A stretch of 64,000 nucleotides of DNA from Nocardia niigatensis NBRC 100131 (GCF_000308655.1 NZ_BAGC01000071.1:62001-126000); one strand, 5' to 3'. Shown: positions 8,363 through 16,616, counted from the stretch's first letter. Numbers and translations are program-made. The notes: a model not told the origin generated them from the letters alone.

Positions 8363-9508
8363 GTGACGGCCCATGGTGAGCTGGCCGGCGAACCTGCGCC
8401 GCCCGCGGATAACTCGCACCGTGGCAGGTTCTGGTGGGCCAAATGGGTTCTCGGCGCCGCGCTCGCGGGATTGCTGATTTCCGAAGGCATATATCTCTAT
8501 CCACGCCTGCACGAATCTTGGAAGAACCTCACCGAAATCCATTGGGCCTGGGTCGCCGTCTGCATCTTCATGGCGGCGTTTTCCATGAGCGGGTTCGGTC
8601 GTATCCAGAAACAGCTGCTGCACGCCGGCGGTGTCGAGGTGAGCCAGCGCAAGTCGGTGTCGGTGGTGTACGGCTCCACCGGCATGTCGCTGACCCTGCC
8701 CGCGGGCCAGGTGTTCTCGGCCGCGTTCACCTACCGGCAGACCCGGCGCTGGGGCGCCAGCCCGATCGTGGCGTCCTGGCAGCTGGTGATGTCGGGCGTG
8801 ATCGCGGCGGCCGGGCTGACGCTACTGGGTCTGTTCGGCGCGGTGCTGGCCGGCGACCGGGTCGGCCCCGGCAAGGTGATCCTGACGCTGGGCACCGTCG
8901 CCCTGCTGATCTGGACCTTCAACTACGTCTCCCGGCATCCCGGCGGGGTGCAGGCGCTGGCGCAGCGAATCCTGCACCTGGTCAATCGGATTCGGCGCAA
9001 GCCCGCCGACGCCGGCATGGACCGGGTGGCCGAGATCCTGACCCAGCTGGAGTCGGTGGATCTGGGCAAACGCGATGGCGCGTGGGTGGCGGTGTGGGCG
9101 CTCGTGCACCGGCTCGCGGACGTGGCCTGCCTGGGTTTCGCCTGCTACGCGGTGGGCGCGGATCCGCGCTGGGCCGGGCTCATGCTGGCCTTCGCGGCCG
9201 GGAAGGCCGTGGGCACCATTCCGCTGGCGCCGGGCGGCATCGTCTATGTGGACGCCACCCTCATCTATTCGCTGACCGCGGCGGCCGGGCTGCCCGCCGC
9301 GCAGGCCGTGGCGGCGGCGTTCCTCTACCGCCTGATCAGCTTCATCCTGGTCGCGATCGTGGGCTGGATCGTCTTCCTGTTCCTGTACCGCACACCGCAG
9401 GCCGACGACGCGGAGCTGGAGAAGGAATTCGAGGAGCGCGGCAATTCGCTGGTCACCGACCGGCGCCGGGCGAATCCGCCGGCCGATCCGGACTCGGCAT
9501 CCGCCTGA
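8363..9508 (+). CDS. lysylphosphatidylglycerol synthase-type transmembrane protein (UPF0104/flippase-like)
   Basis: A 381-residue polytopic protein with about eight membrane helices. It carries the UPF0104/YbhN signature features: an early STGMSLTLPAGQVFSAAFTYRQ stretch (family G-x2-LP-A-G motif) and a C-terminal FAAGKAVGTIPLAPGGIVYVD region. Related domains form the flippase part of MprF and free-standing lipid flippases. No soluble aminoacyl-transferase domain is present, so transport or flipping of a lipid is more likely than lysyl transfer. The charged C-terminal tail (ELEKEFEERG) is cytoplasmic. It starts 5 nt after the cyclase stop with its own leaderless promoter. Confidence 0.82.
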   Translation: MTAHGELAGEPAPPADNSHRGRFWWAKWVLGAALAGLLISEGIYLYPRLHESWKNLTEIHWAWVAVCIFMAAFSMSGFGRIQKQLLHAGGVEVSQRKSVSVVYGSTGMSLTLPAGQVFSAAFTYRQTRRWGASPIVASWQLVMSGVIAAAGLTLLGLFGAVLAGDRVGPGKVILTLGTVALLIWTFNYVSRHPGGVQALAQRILHLVNRIRRKPADAGMDRVAEILTQLESVDLGKRDGAWVAVWALVHRLADVACLGFACYAVGADPRWAGLMLAFAAGKAVGTIPLAPGGIVYVDATLIYSLTAAAGLPAAQAVAAAFLYRLISFILVAIVGWIVFLFLYRTPQADDAELEKEFEERGNSLVTDRRRANPPADPDSASA

Positions 9509-9584
9509 CCGGCGTCGGAGCCGCGGGCCGGTCGTGACCCACCAGGGTGGAGTGTCCCTGCACAGGCCGCCTCGGATCGCCCGA

Positions 9585-9590
9585 TACCCT
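9585..9590 (+). promoter_or_regulatory. -10 element of a leaderless promoter (DUF3054 gene)
   Basis: TACCCT, 7 nt before the GTG at 9598. Confidence 0.5.
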
Positions 9591-9597
9591 GTGCCGC

Positions 9598-9981
9598 GTG
9601 AAGAAACTCGTGCCCTTCGTCGTCGATGTCGCGCTCGTGATCGTGTTCTGTGCGATCGGGCGGCGCAGTCACGACGAGTCGATCGGCGCGGGCCTGCTGC
9701 GCACGTTCTGGCCGTTCGGCACCGGCTTGCTGCTGGGCTGGGTGATCACGGCGGCGGTGGCGGCGGGCCGGGAAGGCCTCAGCGCGGCAAGACGTTTCGA
9801 CGGCCGGGCGGTATGGCCGACCGGCGTGATCGTGTGGCTGAGCACGCTGGCCGCCGGCATGCTGCTGCGCGTGGTGTCGGGCCAGGGCATCGCCTTCAGC
9901 TTCGTGCTGGTGGCCGCGACGTTCCTGGCCCTGTTCCTCATCGGCTGGCGGGCCGCCGCGCAGGTGCTGCGCCGGCCGTAG
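9598..9981 (+). CDS. DUF3054 family membrane protein
   Basis: A 127-residue protein with four predicted membrane helices (KKLVPFVVDVALVIVFCAIG; FWPFGTGLLLGWVITAAVAAG; WPTGVIVWLSTLAAGMLLRV; GIAFSFVLVAATFLALFLIG). The pattern D-x-FCAIGRRSHDE near the N-terminus is typical of the actinobacterial DUF3054 family, which has no known function. The GTG start is set by TACCCT 7 nt upstream; an in-frame ATG at 9547 would add a non-conserved extension. It converges on the penicillin-binding lipoprotein gene with an 18-nt gap. Confidence 0.8.
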   Translation: MKKLVPFVVDVALVIVFCAIGRRSHDESIGAGLLRTFWPFGTGLLLGWVITAAVAAGREGLSAARRFDGRAVWPTGVIVWLSTLAAGMLLRVVSGQGIAFSFVLVAATFLALFLIGWRAAAQVLRRP

Positions 9982-9999
9982 CCGGGCGGGCCGCCGGCC

Positions 10000-11676
10000 C
10001 TAGTCGGGCGAGGACAGCGACTGCAGCAACCGCGCCGCCACCCGCGCGGTGAGATCCCCGCTGTCCGGATCGTCGATGTGGATGGCGAAGGCCAGATCGC
10101 CCATGGTGGCGATGAGCCAGCCGTTGTTGCCGGTGGTGGCACCGTAGGCCTGGACATCGCGATACCGGTTGAGGCTGGCCATCTCCGGCGCGCCGACCCC
10201 GTCGTGCAGCATGGCGCGCAGCCGGTCGGTGGCCTCGCCGGGCAGCGCGGCCAGGTCGGCCTCGGTGGTGGCGGGCTGGCCTATGGTGATCATCGGTTTG
10301 GGCACCTGACCGTTGGCGATGGCGGCCGCCGCGATGGCCATGCCCCACGGGCTGGCCAGCAGCGAGTCGGCGGCATTGCCGCGGCCCACGTTCTCGGCGC
10401 CGTTCTTGCCGGTGGGCAGCCGTCCGGTGGTCTCGTCCAGGCCGGGCACCTTGAAGTCGATGCCGATGCCGAGCAGGCTGGCCGCGTCCGCGGCGTCACC
10501 GACCGAGACATCCTGTGGCGCTTTGTGTTTGGTCACCGCGGCGACATTCTTGAACAGCTCGATCATGCCGCCGACCGGGTACTGCCCGGTGAAGGCGATA
10601 TTGCCGCGCTCGCTGGCCTGACTGTTCTGCGCCACCGCGACCAGGGCCCCGCTGGAGGGCTGGATGGCCACGATCGAGGTGGGCGAGCCGGTGCTCACCG
10701 CGGCGTCCTCGGCGGCACGCTGCAGTCGCTGGTCCATGGTTCCCGGAATGTCGGCTCCGGGCGGGCCCTGTTCGCCGGCCAGCTGGGTGACGAAACTGCC
10801 GTCGGGCTCGAACAATTGCACGCCCCAGCCGGAGTGCGCGTCGCGATTGTCCAGCCAAACCTTGGTGAGCGCGTCGAGCATGGGCGACCAGACTCGGCGG
10901 TCCGCGGAGATGAGCTTGGGCTGCTTCAGCAGCACCACGCCCGGGATCGGGGCCATGCGCGGCTCGAGGATATTGAAGTCGCCGTCGCGCAGGTTCACCG
11001 CGACGATGGGTTTGCCCTGCGAGGCCGAGAGCTGTTGCATCAGCGACGGTCCGTCGATGAGCGGCGCCACCGGCGCGATGGCGGCGGCCAGCGCGTTGGT
11101 GGAGGCGACCGGGTCGGCGATCTTGGCCGGATCCAGCTGGACCACATTGATGGTCTGCTCGGTCATGAGCGGCTGACCGACGATGTCGTTCACCCGCGGC
11201 GAGGGAGTGGCGAAGGTGCGCACCAGCTTGGCGCTGCGCTTGGCGTCCAGCTGCGGCATGACCAGGGCGGGATCCCACGAGATGCGCCAGCCCACACTGA
11301 GTTTGCGCACGGTGCCCTGCAGGTCGTATTTCCAGTTGCGCTTGTCGCCGAAGTTCCAGGCGCCGGTCATGGAGAAGAGTCCGGTTGTGCCGTCGAGTCC
11401 GATGAACTGGGTGACGTGGTAGTCGGGCTTGCCCGGGTCGAGCCCCTCGAAGACTTGCTTCAGCGTTGCCGAAGCACCCGCCGGGTAGGAGGTCAGCCGC
11501 GACGCCCCGTCATAGTCCTTCTTGTCGATCAGCGTGGTGAACTGTTCGACCACCGCCTCCGCACCCGTCGACCGCTCCCGAAACCCACATGACCCCATCG
11601 CTATCGCGATGGCTGCCACACCCGCGAGTGCGATCGCACCCCGTACCCGGAAGCGGCGGGATCCCCACACATCCAT
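10000..11676 (-). CDS. penicillin-binding-protein-like lipoprotein with lost catalytic motifs
   Basis: A 558-residue protein with a lipoprotein signal (lipobox MGSC, lipidated Cys30), an NTF2-like MecA_N domain (STGAEAVVEQFTTLIDKKDY onward), a dimerisation region and a transpeptidase-like C-terminus, as in the Rv2864c group. The catalytic motifs are gone. The position usually occupied by YPPGSTFK reads YPVGGMIE (residues 366-373: nucleophile Ser to Gly370, Lys to Glu373). The segment normally carrying SxN appears shortened. The KTG motif is TTG (T514-T515-G516). The fold landmarks PGLDETTGRLP, ASPWGMAIAAAAIANG and GDLAFAIHI remain. The ATG at 11676 follows AAGAG; a GTG at 11685 is possible. 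It is probably a non-enzymatic cell-wall partner or a decaying paralog. Confidence 0.85.
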   Translation of the reverse strand: MDVWGSRRFRVRGAIALAGVAAIAIAMGSCGFRERSTGAEAVVEQFTTLIDKKDYDGASRLTSYPAGASATLKQVFEGLDPGKPDYHVTQFIGLDGTTGLFSMTGAWNFGDKRNWKYDLQGTVRKLSVGWRISWDPALVMPQLDAKRSAKLVRTFATPSPRVNDIVGQPLMTEQTINVVQLDPAKIADPVASTNALAAAIAPVAPLIDGPSLMQQLSASQGKPIVAVNLRDGDFNILEPRMAPIPGVVLLKQPKLISADRRVWSPMLDALTKVWLDNRDAHSGWGVQLFEPDGSFVTQLAGEQGPPGADIPGTMDQRLQRAAEDAAVSTGSPTSIVAIQPSSGALVAVAQNSQASERGNIAFTGQYPVGGMIELFKNVAAVTKHKAPQDVSVGDAADAASLLGIGIDFKVPGLDETTGRLPTGKNGAENVGRGNAADSLLASPWGMAIAAAAIANGQVPKPMITIGQPATTEADLAALPGEATDRLRAMLHDGVGAPEMASLNRYRDVQAYGATTGNNGWLIATMGDLAFAIHIDDPDSGDLTARVAARLLQSLSSPD

Positions 11677-11966
11677 ATCGCCCACTCTTCACTCTGGCCA
11701 CATCAGCAACAGGTTCACGGTACCGCGCGGCTAACGCCCGCGGCTTCACCATCCCACCAGGCGCACTTGCATCGAGCACCACCATAGTGCCGAAATCGGT
11801 CAGCAGTGACCACTTACATGATCACCGGTCGGTTACAGCCCTGGCGCATCCGAGACTCCGCAGACCGTTCGGTTCTCACTGGTGACAGCGTTTTACGCCT
11901 GCCTCGGCAAAGCCGCCGAACCTCGTTCTCCCAGAGCGGAACCCACTCGCACTGAAACGACGTAAC

Positions 11967-11986
11967 GTTGTAATCAGCATTACAAC
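11967..11986. promoter_or_regulatory. perfect palindrome, putative operator
   Basis: GTTGTAAT-CAGC-ATTACAAC: 8-bp perfect arms with a 4-nt spacer, 28 nt before the ATG at 12014. It lies in the 337-bp gap between the divergent PBP-like lipoprotein and the hypothetical gene. Nothing else in that gap (11677-12013) was recognised. Confidence 0.6.
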
Positions 11987-12013
11987 TCCTTTCAGTAAGT
12001 GAGTGTGACCAAC

Positions 12014-12619
12014 ATGAGACACGGACATCGTGGACACGGTTTCGGGCGCACCGGCGGCTGGCAGCAGGCCGACCTTCCCGACGCCTCGGACGCTCCCGCC
12101 TGGTTCGCTGGAAGATTGCCAGCTGACTGGTTCGCCGGTCCCGCAACCCTCGAAGTCGATCGCGACGAAATCGTCGTCCTCGGCGAACTACCCCTCCCCC
12201 CAGCCGAACCCGCCCCGGGCGCCGACGCTCCCGCCGAGGACGCGGCACCGGCCGGCGTCCCGCAGGCCACCCGCGAGGGCATCCTCGCCCGCTTCCGGGA
12301 GACCACCCGCCCCGCCCGCATGCAGATCGCCCAGGAGGCCCAGGCCCGCTACGGCCGCAATGTCGCCTGGGGCGTGCTGGTGGACGGCGAGCGAATCATG
12401 TTCACCCACCTGGCCGTTCCGGTCATGACCCGGTTGCGCCAGCCCGAGCGCAAGGTGCTCGACACCCTCGTCGACGCCGGCGTGGCCCGCTCCCGCTCCG
12501 ACGCGCTGGCCTGGACGGTCAAGCTGGCCGGCAAGCACGCCGAGGAGTGGCTCGAGGAATTGCGCTCGGCCATGCGAAAAGTCGACGACCTGCGCACGGA
12601 GGGACCGACCGGGCTCTGA
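12014..12619 (+). CDS. hypothetical actinobacterial protein with a ribbon-helix-helix-like C-terminus
   Basis: A 201-residue protein of a conserved but unnamed actinobacterial family. It has a His/Gly-rich N-terminus (MRHGHRGHGFGRTGG), a short conserved acidic segment (EVDRDEIVVLGELPLP), an Ala/Pro linker, then a helical basic region (RFRETTRPARMQIAQEAQ) and a C-terminal part with VLDTLVDAGVARSRSDALAW. That last stretch resembles the second and third elements of ribbon-helix-helix/CopG proteins. A perfect palindrome lies just upstream, so autoregulation is possible. The start is uncertain: GTG at 11999 or 12005 are in frame, and ATG 12014 is chosen because conserved-looking sequence begins there. 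No enzymatic motif is seen. Confidence 0.65.
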   Translation: MRHGHRGHGFGRTGGWQQADLPDASDAPAWFAGRLPADWFAGPATLEVDRDEIVVLGELPLPPAEPAPGADAPAEDAAPAGVPQATREGILARFRETTRPARMQIAQEAQARYGRNVAWGVLVDGERIMFTHLAVPVMTRLRQPERKVLDTLVDAGVARSRSDALAWTVKLAGKHAEEWLEELRSAMRKVDDLRTEGPTGL

Positions 12620-12637
12620 TCCGGTGGGCGCCTCCAA

Positions 12638-12643
12638 TACAGT
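12638..12643 (+). promoter_or_regulatory. -10 element of a leaderless promoter (aroQ)
   Basis: TACAGT, 6 nt before the ATG at 12650. Confidence 0.45.
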
Positions 12644-12649
12644 GGGCGC

Positions 12650-13102
12650 ATGCCTGCTTCCGGTCCGATCCTGGTGCTCAACGGTCCGAACCTGAACATG
12701 CTCGGTACCCGCCAGCCCGAGGTGTACGGCTCCGACACCCTCGACGACGTGGTGGAACTGTGCCGCAAGACCGCGGCACGGTTCGACCGGGAGATCGTGG
12801 CGTTCCAGTCCAATCACGAAGGGGCGCTGATCGACCGGATCCACGCCGCGCGCGGGGCGGAGTCGGGCATCGTCATCAATCCGGGCGGGCTCACCCACAC
12901 CTCGGTGGCGTTGCGTGACGCCCTGGTGATTCCGGAGGTGCCGATCGTGGAGGTGCACATCAGCAATGTGCATGCCCGCGAGGAGTTCCGGCACCACTCC
13001 TATGTCTCTCCCATCGCCACCGCGGTGATCGCGGGGATGGGGATCCAGGGCTACGCGGCGGCGATCGAATACTTGATCCGCCGCTCCCCCGCCTCCCCGT
13101 AA
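12650..13102 (+). CDS. aroQ: type II 3-dehydroquinate dehydratase
   Basis: A 150-residue enzyme of normal length for type II dehydroquinases, which dehydrate 3-dehydroquinate to 3-dehydroshikimate in the shikimate pathway as cytoplasmic dodecamers. Diagnostic motifs are the N-terminal LVLNGPNLNMLGTRQPEVYG with the flexible-lid Arg and catalytic Tyr, QSNHEGALIDRIHAA, INPGGLTHTSVALRDAL and VEVHISNVHAREEFRHHSY with the catalytic His. No other shikimate gene is adjacent, so it may be a housekeeping copy outside the main aro cluster or a catabolic (quinate) version. A strong terminator lies about 120 bp downstream. Confidence 0.97.
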   Translation: MPASGPILVLNGPNLNMLGTRQPEVYGSDTLDDVVELCRKTAARFDREIVAFQSNHEGALIDRIHAARGAESGIVINPGGLTHTSVALRDALVIPEVPIVEVHISNVHAREEFRHHSYVSPIATAVIAGMGIQGYAAAIEYLIRRSPASP

Positions 13103-13223
13103 CTTCAGCGCACGGCCGAGAGCCGTTCACCGTTGGGCACGCGTGCCGGCGGTTGGGAGCCGGACCGAGTCCGGACGTACCCGGCGAGTTACCCGCATCT
13201 CACGGAATCAGTTGTCGCGTCGC

Positions 13224-13260
13224 GAAAGGGGCCCGGCTCGCTGCGAGCCGGGCCCCTTTC
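13224..13260 (+). terminator. intrinsic terminator after aroQ
   Basis: A perfect 17-bp stem (left arm 13224-13240, right arm 13244-13260) with the 3-nt loop CTG. The arms contain AAAGGGG/CCCCTTT ends. It separates aroQ from the ABC operon. Confidence 0.85.
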
Positions 13261-13277
13261 GTGCGCGATAAATAGCT

Positions 13278-13329
13278 TGTCCCCTGCAAAATGTAGTAGA
13301 TATGCTACATCTGATCCGGCTTCTACTAC
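13278..13329 (+). promoter_or_regulatory. promoter with overlapping palindrome (ABC exporter operon)
   Basis: -35 TTGTCC (13278-13283), a 17-bp spacer and -10 TATGCT (13301-13306). The perfect inverted repeat ATGTAG-N8-CTACAT (13291-13310) overlaps the -10. A second pair, GTAGTAG (13293-13299) and CTACTAC (13323-13329), nests with it just before the ribosome binding site. It is a probable operator for the XRE protein encoded at the end of the operon. Confidence 0.6.
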
Positions 13330-13340
13330 GGAGGGGTGAC

Positions 13341-14267
13341 ATGTCGGTCGGTGAGGGCGTCGTACTCGACGTCGAGAACCTGCGGATGCGTTACGGCACC
13401 CGCGATGTATTGCACGACGTCAGCTTTCAAGCCCATCGCGGCGAGGTACTGACCCTGCTCGGCCCGAACGGCGCGGGCAAGACCACCACCATCGAGATCC
13501 TCGAGGGCTTCCGCATGCGCTCGGCCGGCCGGGTCGAGGTGCTCGGCGCGGACCCGGCGCACGGCGATGAGGCGTGGCGGGCCCGGCTGGGCGTGGTGCT
13601 GCAGTCCTGGCGCGATCACGGCAAGTGGCGGGTGCGGGAGCTGCTGGACTACCTGGGCATGTACTACGCGCCCTACGCCACGGCCGACATCCAACGGCCT
13701 TGGAACACAGACGAACTCATCGCCGCGGTGGGCCTCACCGAGCACGCGGACGCCAAGGTGATGACCCTCTCGGGCGGTCAGCGCCGCCGCCTGGACGTGG
13801 CCATCGGCATCGTCGGCCGGCCTGAGCTGCTGTTCCTGGACGAGCCCACCGCGGGCTTCGACCCGCAGGCCCGCCGCGAGTTCCACGACCTGGTGCACCG
13901 GCTCGCCGACGACGACCACACCACAATCCTGCTCACCACCCACGATCTGGACGAGGCGGAGAAACTGGCCGACCGCATCCTCATCCTGGCCGGCGGGCGC
14001 ATCATCGCCGACGGGTCGGCCGATCAGCTCTCCCGGCGCATCGCCGGTGAGGCCGAGGTGAAATGGACGCGGGACGGACAGCGCTTCGTGCACACCACCA
14101 CCGAGTCCACCAAGTTCGTCTACGAGCTGTTCCAGCAGTTCGGCGAGTCGGTCGAGGAGCTGGAGGTGCGACGCGCCTCGCTCGAGGACACCTACATGAC
14201 CCTGGTACAGCGCTTCGAATCCGGCCAGGGCGACACCGAACTGCGCAGTCTGGAGGAGGTCCGATGA
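13341..14267 (+). CDS. ABC transporter ATP-binding protein
   Basis: A 308-residue nucleotide-binding subunit of the multidrug/daunorubicin-type exporter class. Walker A is LGPNGAGKTTT, the signature is LSGGQRRRLDVA, Walker B is ELLFLDEPTAGFDP and the H-loop is LLTTHDLDEAEKLAD. A C-terminal extension of about 80 residues is typical of CcmA-type exporter ATPases. A strong Shine-Dalgarno (GGAGGGG) precedes the ATG. Its stop overlaps the permease start (ATGA), so the two are translationally coupled. It probably energises export of a hydrophobic compound; the substrate is unknown. Confidence 0.92.
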   Translation: MSVGEGVVLDVENLRMRYGTRDVLHDVSFQAHRGEVLTLLGPNGAGKTTTIEILEGFRMRSAGRVEVLGADPAHGDEAWRARLGVVLQSWRDHGKWRVRELLDYLGMYYAPYATADIQRPWNTDELIAAVGLTEHADAKVMTLSGGQRRRLDVAIGIVGRPELLFLDEPTAGFDPQARREFHDLVHRLADDDHTTILLTTHDLDEAEKLADRILILAGGRIIADGSADQLSRRIAGEAEVKWTRDGQRFVHTTTESTKFVYELFQQFGESVEELEVRRASLEDTYMTLVQRFESGQGDTELRSLEEVR

Positions 14268-15115
14268 ATCCGACGACCGTCGCGGTGCGGGCCGGTTTCC
14301 GGCGCGGCCGCATCGAGCTGGTCCAGACCCTCACCAACGGGATGGACATCTTCTCGCAGTTCTTCTGGCCCGTGGCCACCATGATCGCGGTGTTCTTCAT
14401 GCGCCACGGCAACTTCCAGGGCAGCGGCGTCGGGCTGGGCGCGCTGGCGCTGCCCAGCGTGCTCGGCATGCTGGTGGCGTTCACCGGCATGTTCGGCGTG
14501 GCCCAGGGCCTGGCCCTGGATCGCGAGGACGGAACCCTGTTGCGCGCCAAGGCGACTCCCAACGGCATGCTGGGCTACCTGATCGGCAAGATCGCCGCGG
14601 TCTCCGGCATCACCGTGGTCCAGGTGGCGCTGATCCTCGGGTTCGGGCTGCTCACCATCGGTGGCGTGAGCGTGGACAGCGTCGGCGCCTGGGTCACCCT
14701 GATCGGCATTCTGGTGCTCGGCCTGCTGGCCTGCCTGCCGCTGGGCGCGATCGTGGGCTCGGCGTTCGACAGCCCGCGCAGCATCGGCTTCATCTCATTC
14801 CCCATCATGGGTCTGGTGGCGATCTCCGGAATCTTCTATCCCCTCACCGGCCTGCCGGGCTGGCTGCAGGCGATCGCCCAGGTGTTCCCCATCTACTGGA
14901 TGGGCCTGGGCATGCGTTCGGCCATGCTGCCCGACAGCGCGGCCATGGTGGAACTGACGCACTCGTGGCGGCACCTGGAAACGGTGGCGGTGCTGGGCGC
15001 CTGGGCGGTGGCGGGCATCCTGATCGCGCCGATCGTGCTGCGCCGCATGGCCCGTCGCGAATCCGGCGCCGCGGTGGCGGCCCGCCGGGAGAGGGCCATG
15101 GCACGTGCCTACTAG
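14264..15115 (+). CDS. ABC-2 type transporter permease
   Basis: A 283-residue membrane subunit with six predicted helices (FSQFFWPVATMIAVFFM; LALPSVLGMLVAFTGMFGVA; IAAVSGITVVQVALILGFGL; VTLIGILVLGLLACLPLGAI; ISFPIMGLVAISGIFYPLTG; VAVLGAWAVAGILIAPIVL) and the ABC-2 coupling segment LDREDGTLLRAKATPNGMLG. It partners the preceding ATPase through a 4-nt start/stop overlap. The tail is basic (RRMARRESGAAVAARRERAM). The last 11 nt overlap the XRE regulator gene, so all three genes form one transcription unit. Confidence 0.9.
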   Translation: MNPTTVAVRAGFRRGRIELVQTLTNGMDIFSQFFWPVATMIAVFFMRHGNFQGSGVGLGALALPSVLGMLVAFTGMFGVAQGLALDREDGTLLRAKATPNGMLGYLIGKIAAVSGITVVQVALILGFGLLTIGGVSVDSVGAWVTLIGILVLGLLACLPLGAIVGSAFDSPRSIGFISFPIMGLVAISGIFYPLTGLPGWLQAIAQVFPIYWMGLGMRSAMLPDSAAMVELTHSWRHLETVAVLGAWAVAGILIAPIVLRRMARRESGAAVAARRERAMARAY

Positions 15116-15347
15116 CAGCGAGGCCATCTACAACCGGATCGCGATGCTGCGCGCCGAGCGCGGCATCTCGCGCCGGCAGCTGGCCGAGGCGCTGGGCGTG
15201 CACTACCAGACCGTCGGCTATCTGGAACGCGGCGAGTACAGCCCGAGCCTGCACCTGGCGTTGCGGCTCGCGCAGTATTTCGAGGTGCCGGTGGAGATCA
15301 TCTTCTCCACCACGCCCTTCCCGCGCATCGGCTCCGAGACCGCCTGA
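15105..15347 (+). CDS. XRE-family helix-turn-helix regulator
   Basis: An 80-residue protein that is almost entirely an HTH_3 domain: RIAMLRAERGISRRQLAEAL, then GVHYQTVGYLERGEYSPSLHLALRLAQYFEVPVEIIF. The small size and the PVEIIF ending match Cro/YozG-type repressors commonly encoded with ABC exporters. The GTG start at 15105 overlaps the permease gene by 11 nt. The inverted repeats over the promoter at 13278-13329 are the likely binding site, giving feedback control of the exporter. No effector domain is present. Confidence 0.88.
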   Translation: MPTSSEAIYNRIAMLRAERGISRRQLAEALGVHYQTVGYLERGEYSPSLHLALRLAQYFEVPVEIIFSTTPFPRIGSETA

Positions 15348-15415
15348 TTCGCTTGCGGCTCAGTCGGTCTCGGCGACCGCGCCCATGAGCCCGGTCGTGC
15401 GCTCGCCCCGGCGAC

Positions 15416-16531
15416 CTAGGATCCGGCGATCTTCTCCCCGATCCGCTCCAGCAGCGCGGCGGCGTTCGCCATGCTGCGGGCCGGGTCTGGCTCCAGGTCG
15501 GACAGCGCGTAGGCGGTGCGGAATCCGGCCTCGCGCACCTGATCCGGGGTGAGCAGGACCCGGCCCGCCACCGCGACCACCGGCACGTCCGCCGCCCGCG
15601 CCGCCTGGCACACCCCGATCGGGGCCTTGCCGGACAGGCTCTGGGTGTCCAGCGAGCCCTCTCCGGTGACGACCAGATCCGCGTCCGCGAGCTGGGAAGG
15701 GAAATCGATGAGGTCGAGGACGAGGTCGATGCCCGAGCGCATCCGCGCGCCCAGTGCCGCCAGCGCCCCGAAGCCGGTGCCGCCCGCCGCGCCCGCGCCC
15801 GGTTTGCCGGCCCATTCCGGACCCAGCACCGCGGCCCAGTTCGCCAGTGCCGCTTCGAGAACGGTGACCTGCGCGGGATCCGCGCCCTTCTGCGGCGCGT
15901 AGATCGCGGCCGCGCCGTCGGCGCCGAGCAGCGGATTGTCCACGTCACTGGCGAGCGTCACCGTCGCGTCGGCCAGCCCGGGGTGCAGATCCCGGCGATC
16001 CACGCGCACCGCGCGCGCGAGTGCCGCTCCACCGCAGGGCAATTCGTGCCCGTCGGCGTCGAGAATGCGCAGTCCGAGCGCCTGCAGCAGGCCCGCGCCG
16101 CCGTCGGTCGAGGCGCTGCCGCCGAGCCCGAGCACGATGTCGCGGGCGCCGCGATCGAGCGCGTCCCCGATCACGTCGCCCACCCCGTAGGTGGTCGCGT
16201 GCAGCGGATCGGGGTGTCCGCCCGGCAGTTTCGCGAAACCGCTGACCGCGGCGAGCTCCACCACGGCGACCCGCCCGCGCACCGCGTACGAGGTGGTCAC
16301 CGGCGCCAGCGTCGGCCCGTAGCTCTCGATCTCGACCCGCTCCCAGCCTGCCGCCACGAAGGCGTCGACCGTCCCGTCGCCACCGTCCGCGACGGGCACC
16401 CGCCGCACCTCGGCGCCGGGCATGGCGCGGGTGATTCCCGCCGCCAGCGCGTCGGCCACCTGCGCGGCGCCGAGGGAGCCCTTGAACTTGTCCGGGGCCA
16501 GCAGGATCCGGCGCGACGCGGCGTTCGTCAT
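15416..16531 (-). CDS. glycerate kinase (GlxK/GarK family)
   Basis: A 371-residue glycerate 2-kinase (glycerate + ATP to 2-phosphoglycerate). Family landmarks are the N-terminal ILLAPDKFKGSLGAAQVADAL, PVADGGDGTVDAF, LGLGGSASTDGGAGLLQALG, GAAGGTGFGALAALGARM and LVVTGEGSLDTQSLSGKAP. It is complete and of usual length. The start at 16531 has GGAGG only 1 nt upstream, so initiation could differ slightly, but the conserved N-terminus begins there. It sits alone between the XRE gene (convergent) and a divergent acetyltransferase. It could recycle glycerate released by the glucosylglycerate hydrolase encoded at 37419. Confidence 0.93.
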   Translation of the reverse strand: MTNAASRRILLAPDKFKGSLGAAQVADALAAGITRAMPGAEVRRVPVADGGDGTVDAFVAAGWERVEIESYGPTLAPVTTSYAVRGRVAVVELAAVSGFAKLPGGHPDPLHATTYGVGDVIGDALDRGARDIVLGLGGSASTDGGAGLLQALGLRILDADGHELPCGGAALARAVRVDRRDLHPGLADATVTLASDVDNPLLGADGAAAIYAPQKGADPAQVTVLEAALANWAAVLGPEWAGKPGAGAAGGTGFGALAALGARMRSGIDLVLDLIDFPSQLADADLVVTGEGSLDTQSLSGKAPIGVCQAARAADVPVVAVAGRVLLTPDQVREAGFRTAYALSDLEPDPARSMANAAALLERIGEKIAGS

Positions 16532-16616
16532 GCCTCCATTCTGATCTCCGATGTGGCAAGCGACACGCCCGGCGCCATCATTGAGCCGAAGGGACGAACA
16601 GCCGTCACCGGCCAAC

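Noticed and set aside
11677..12013. Small genes in the gap before the conserved hypothetical gene
   Set aside because: Open frames here have no ribosome binding site or conserved pattern. Only the palindrome is notable.
15105..15347. Phage repressor
   Set aside because: The XRE gene overlaps an ABC permease gene and no phage genes are near. A local operon repressor is simpler.
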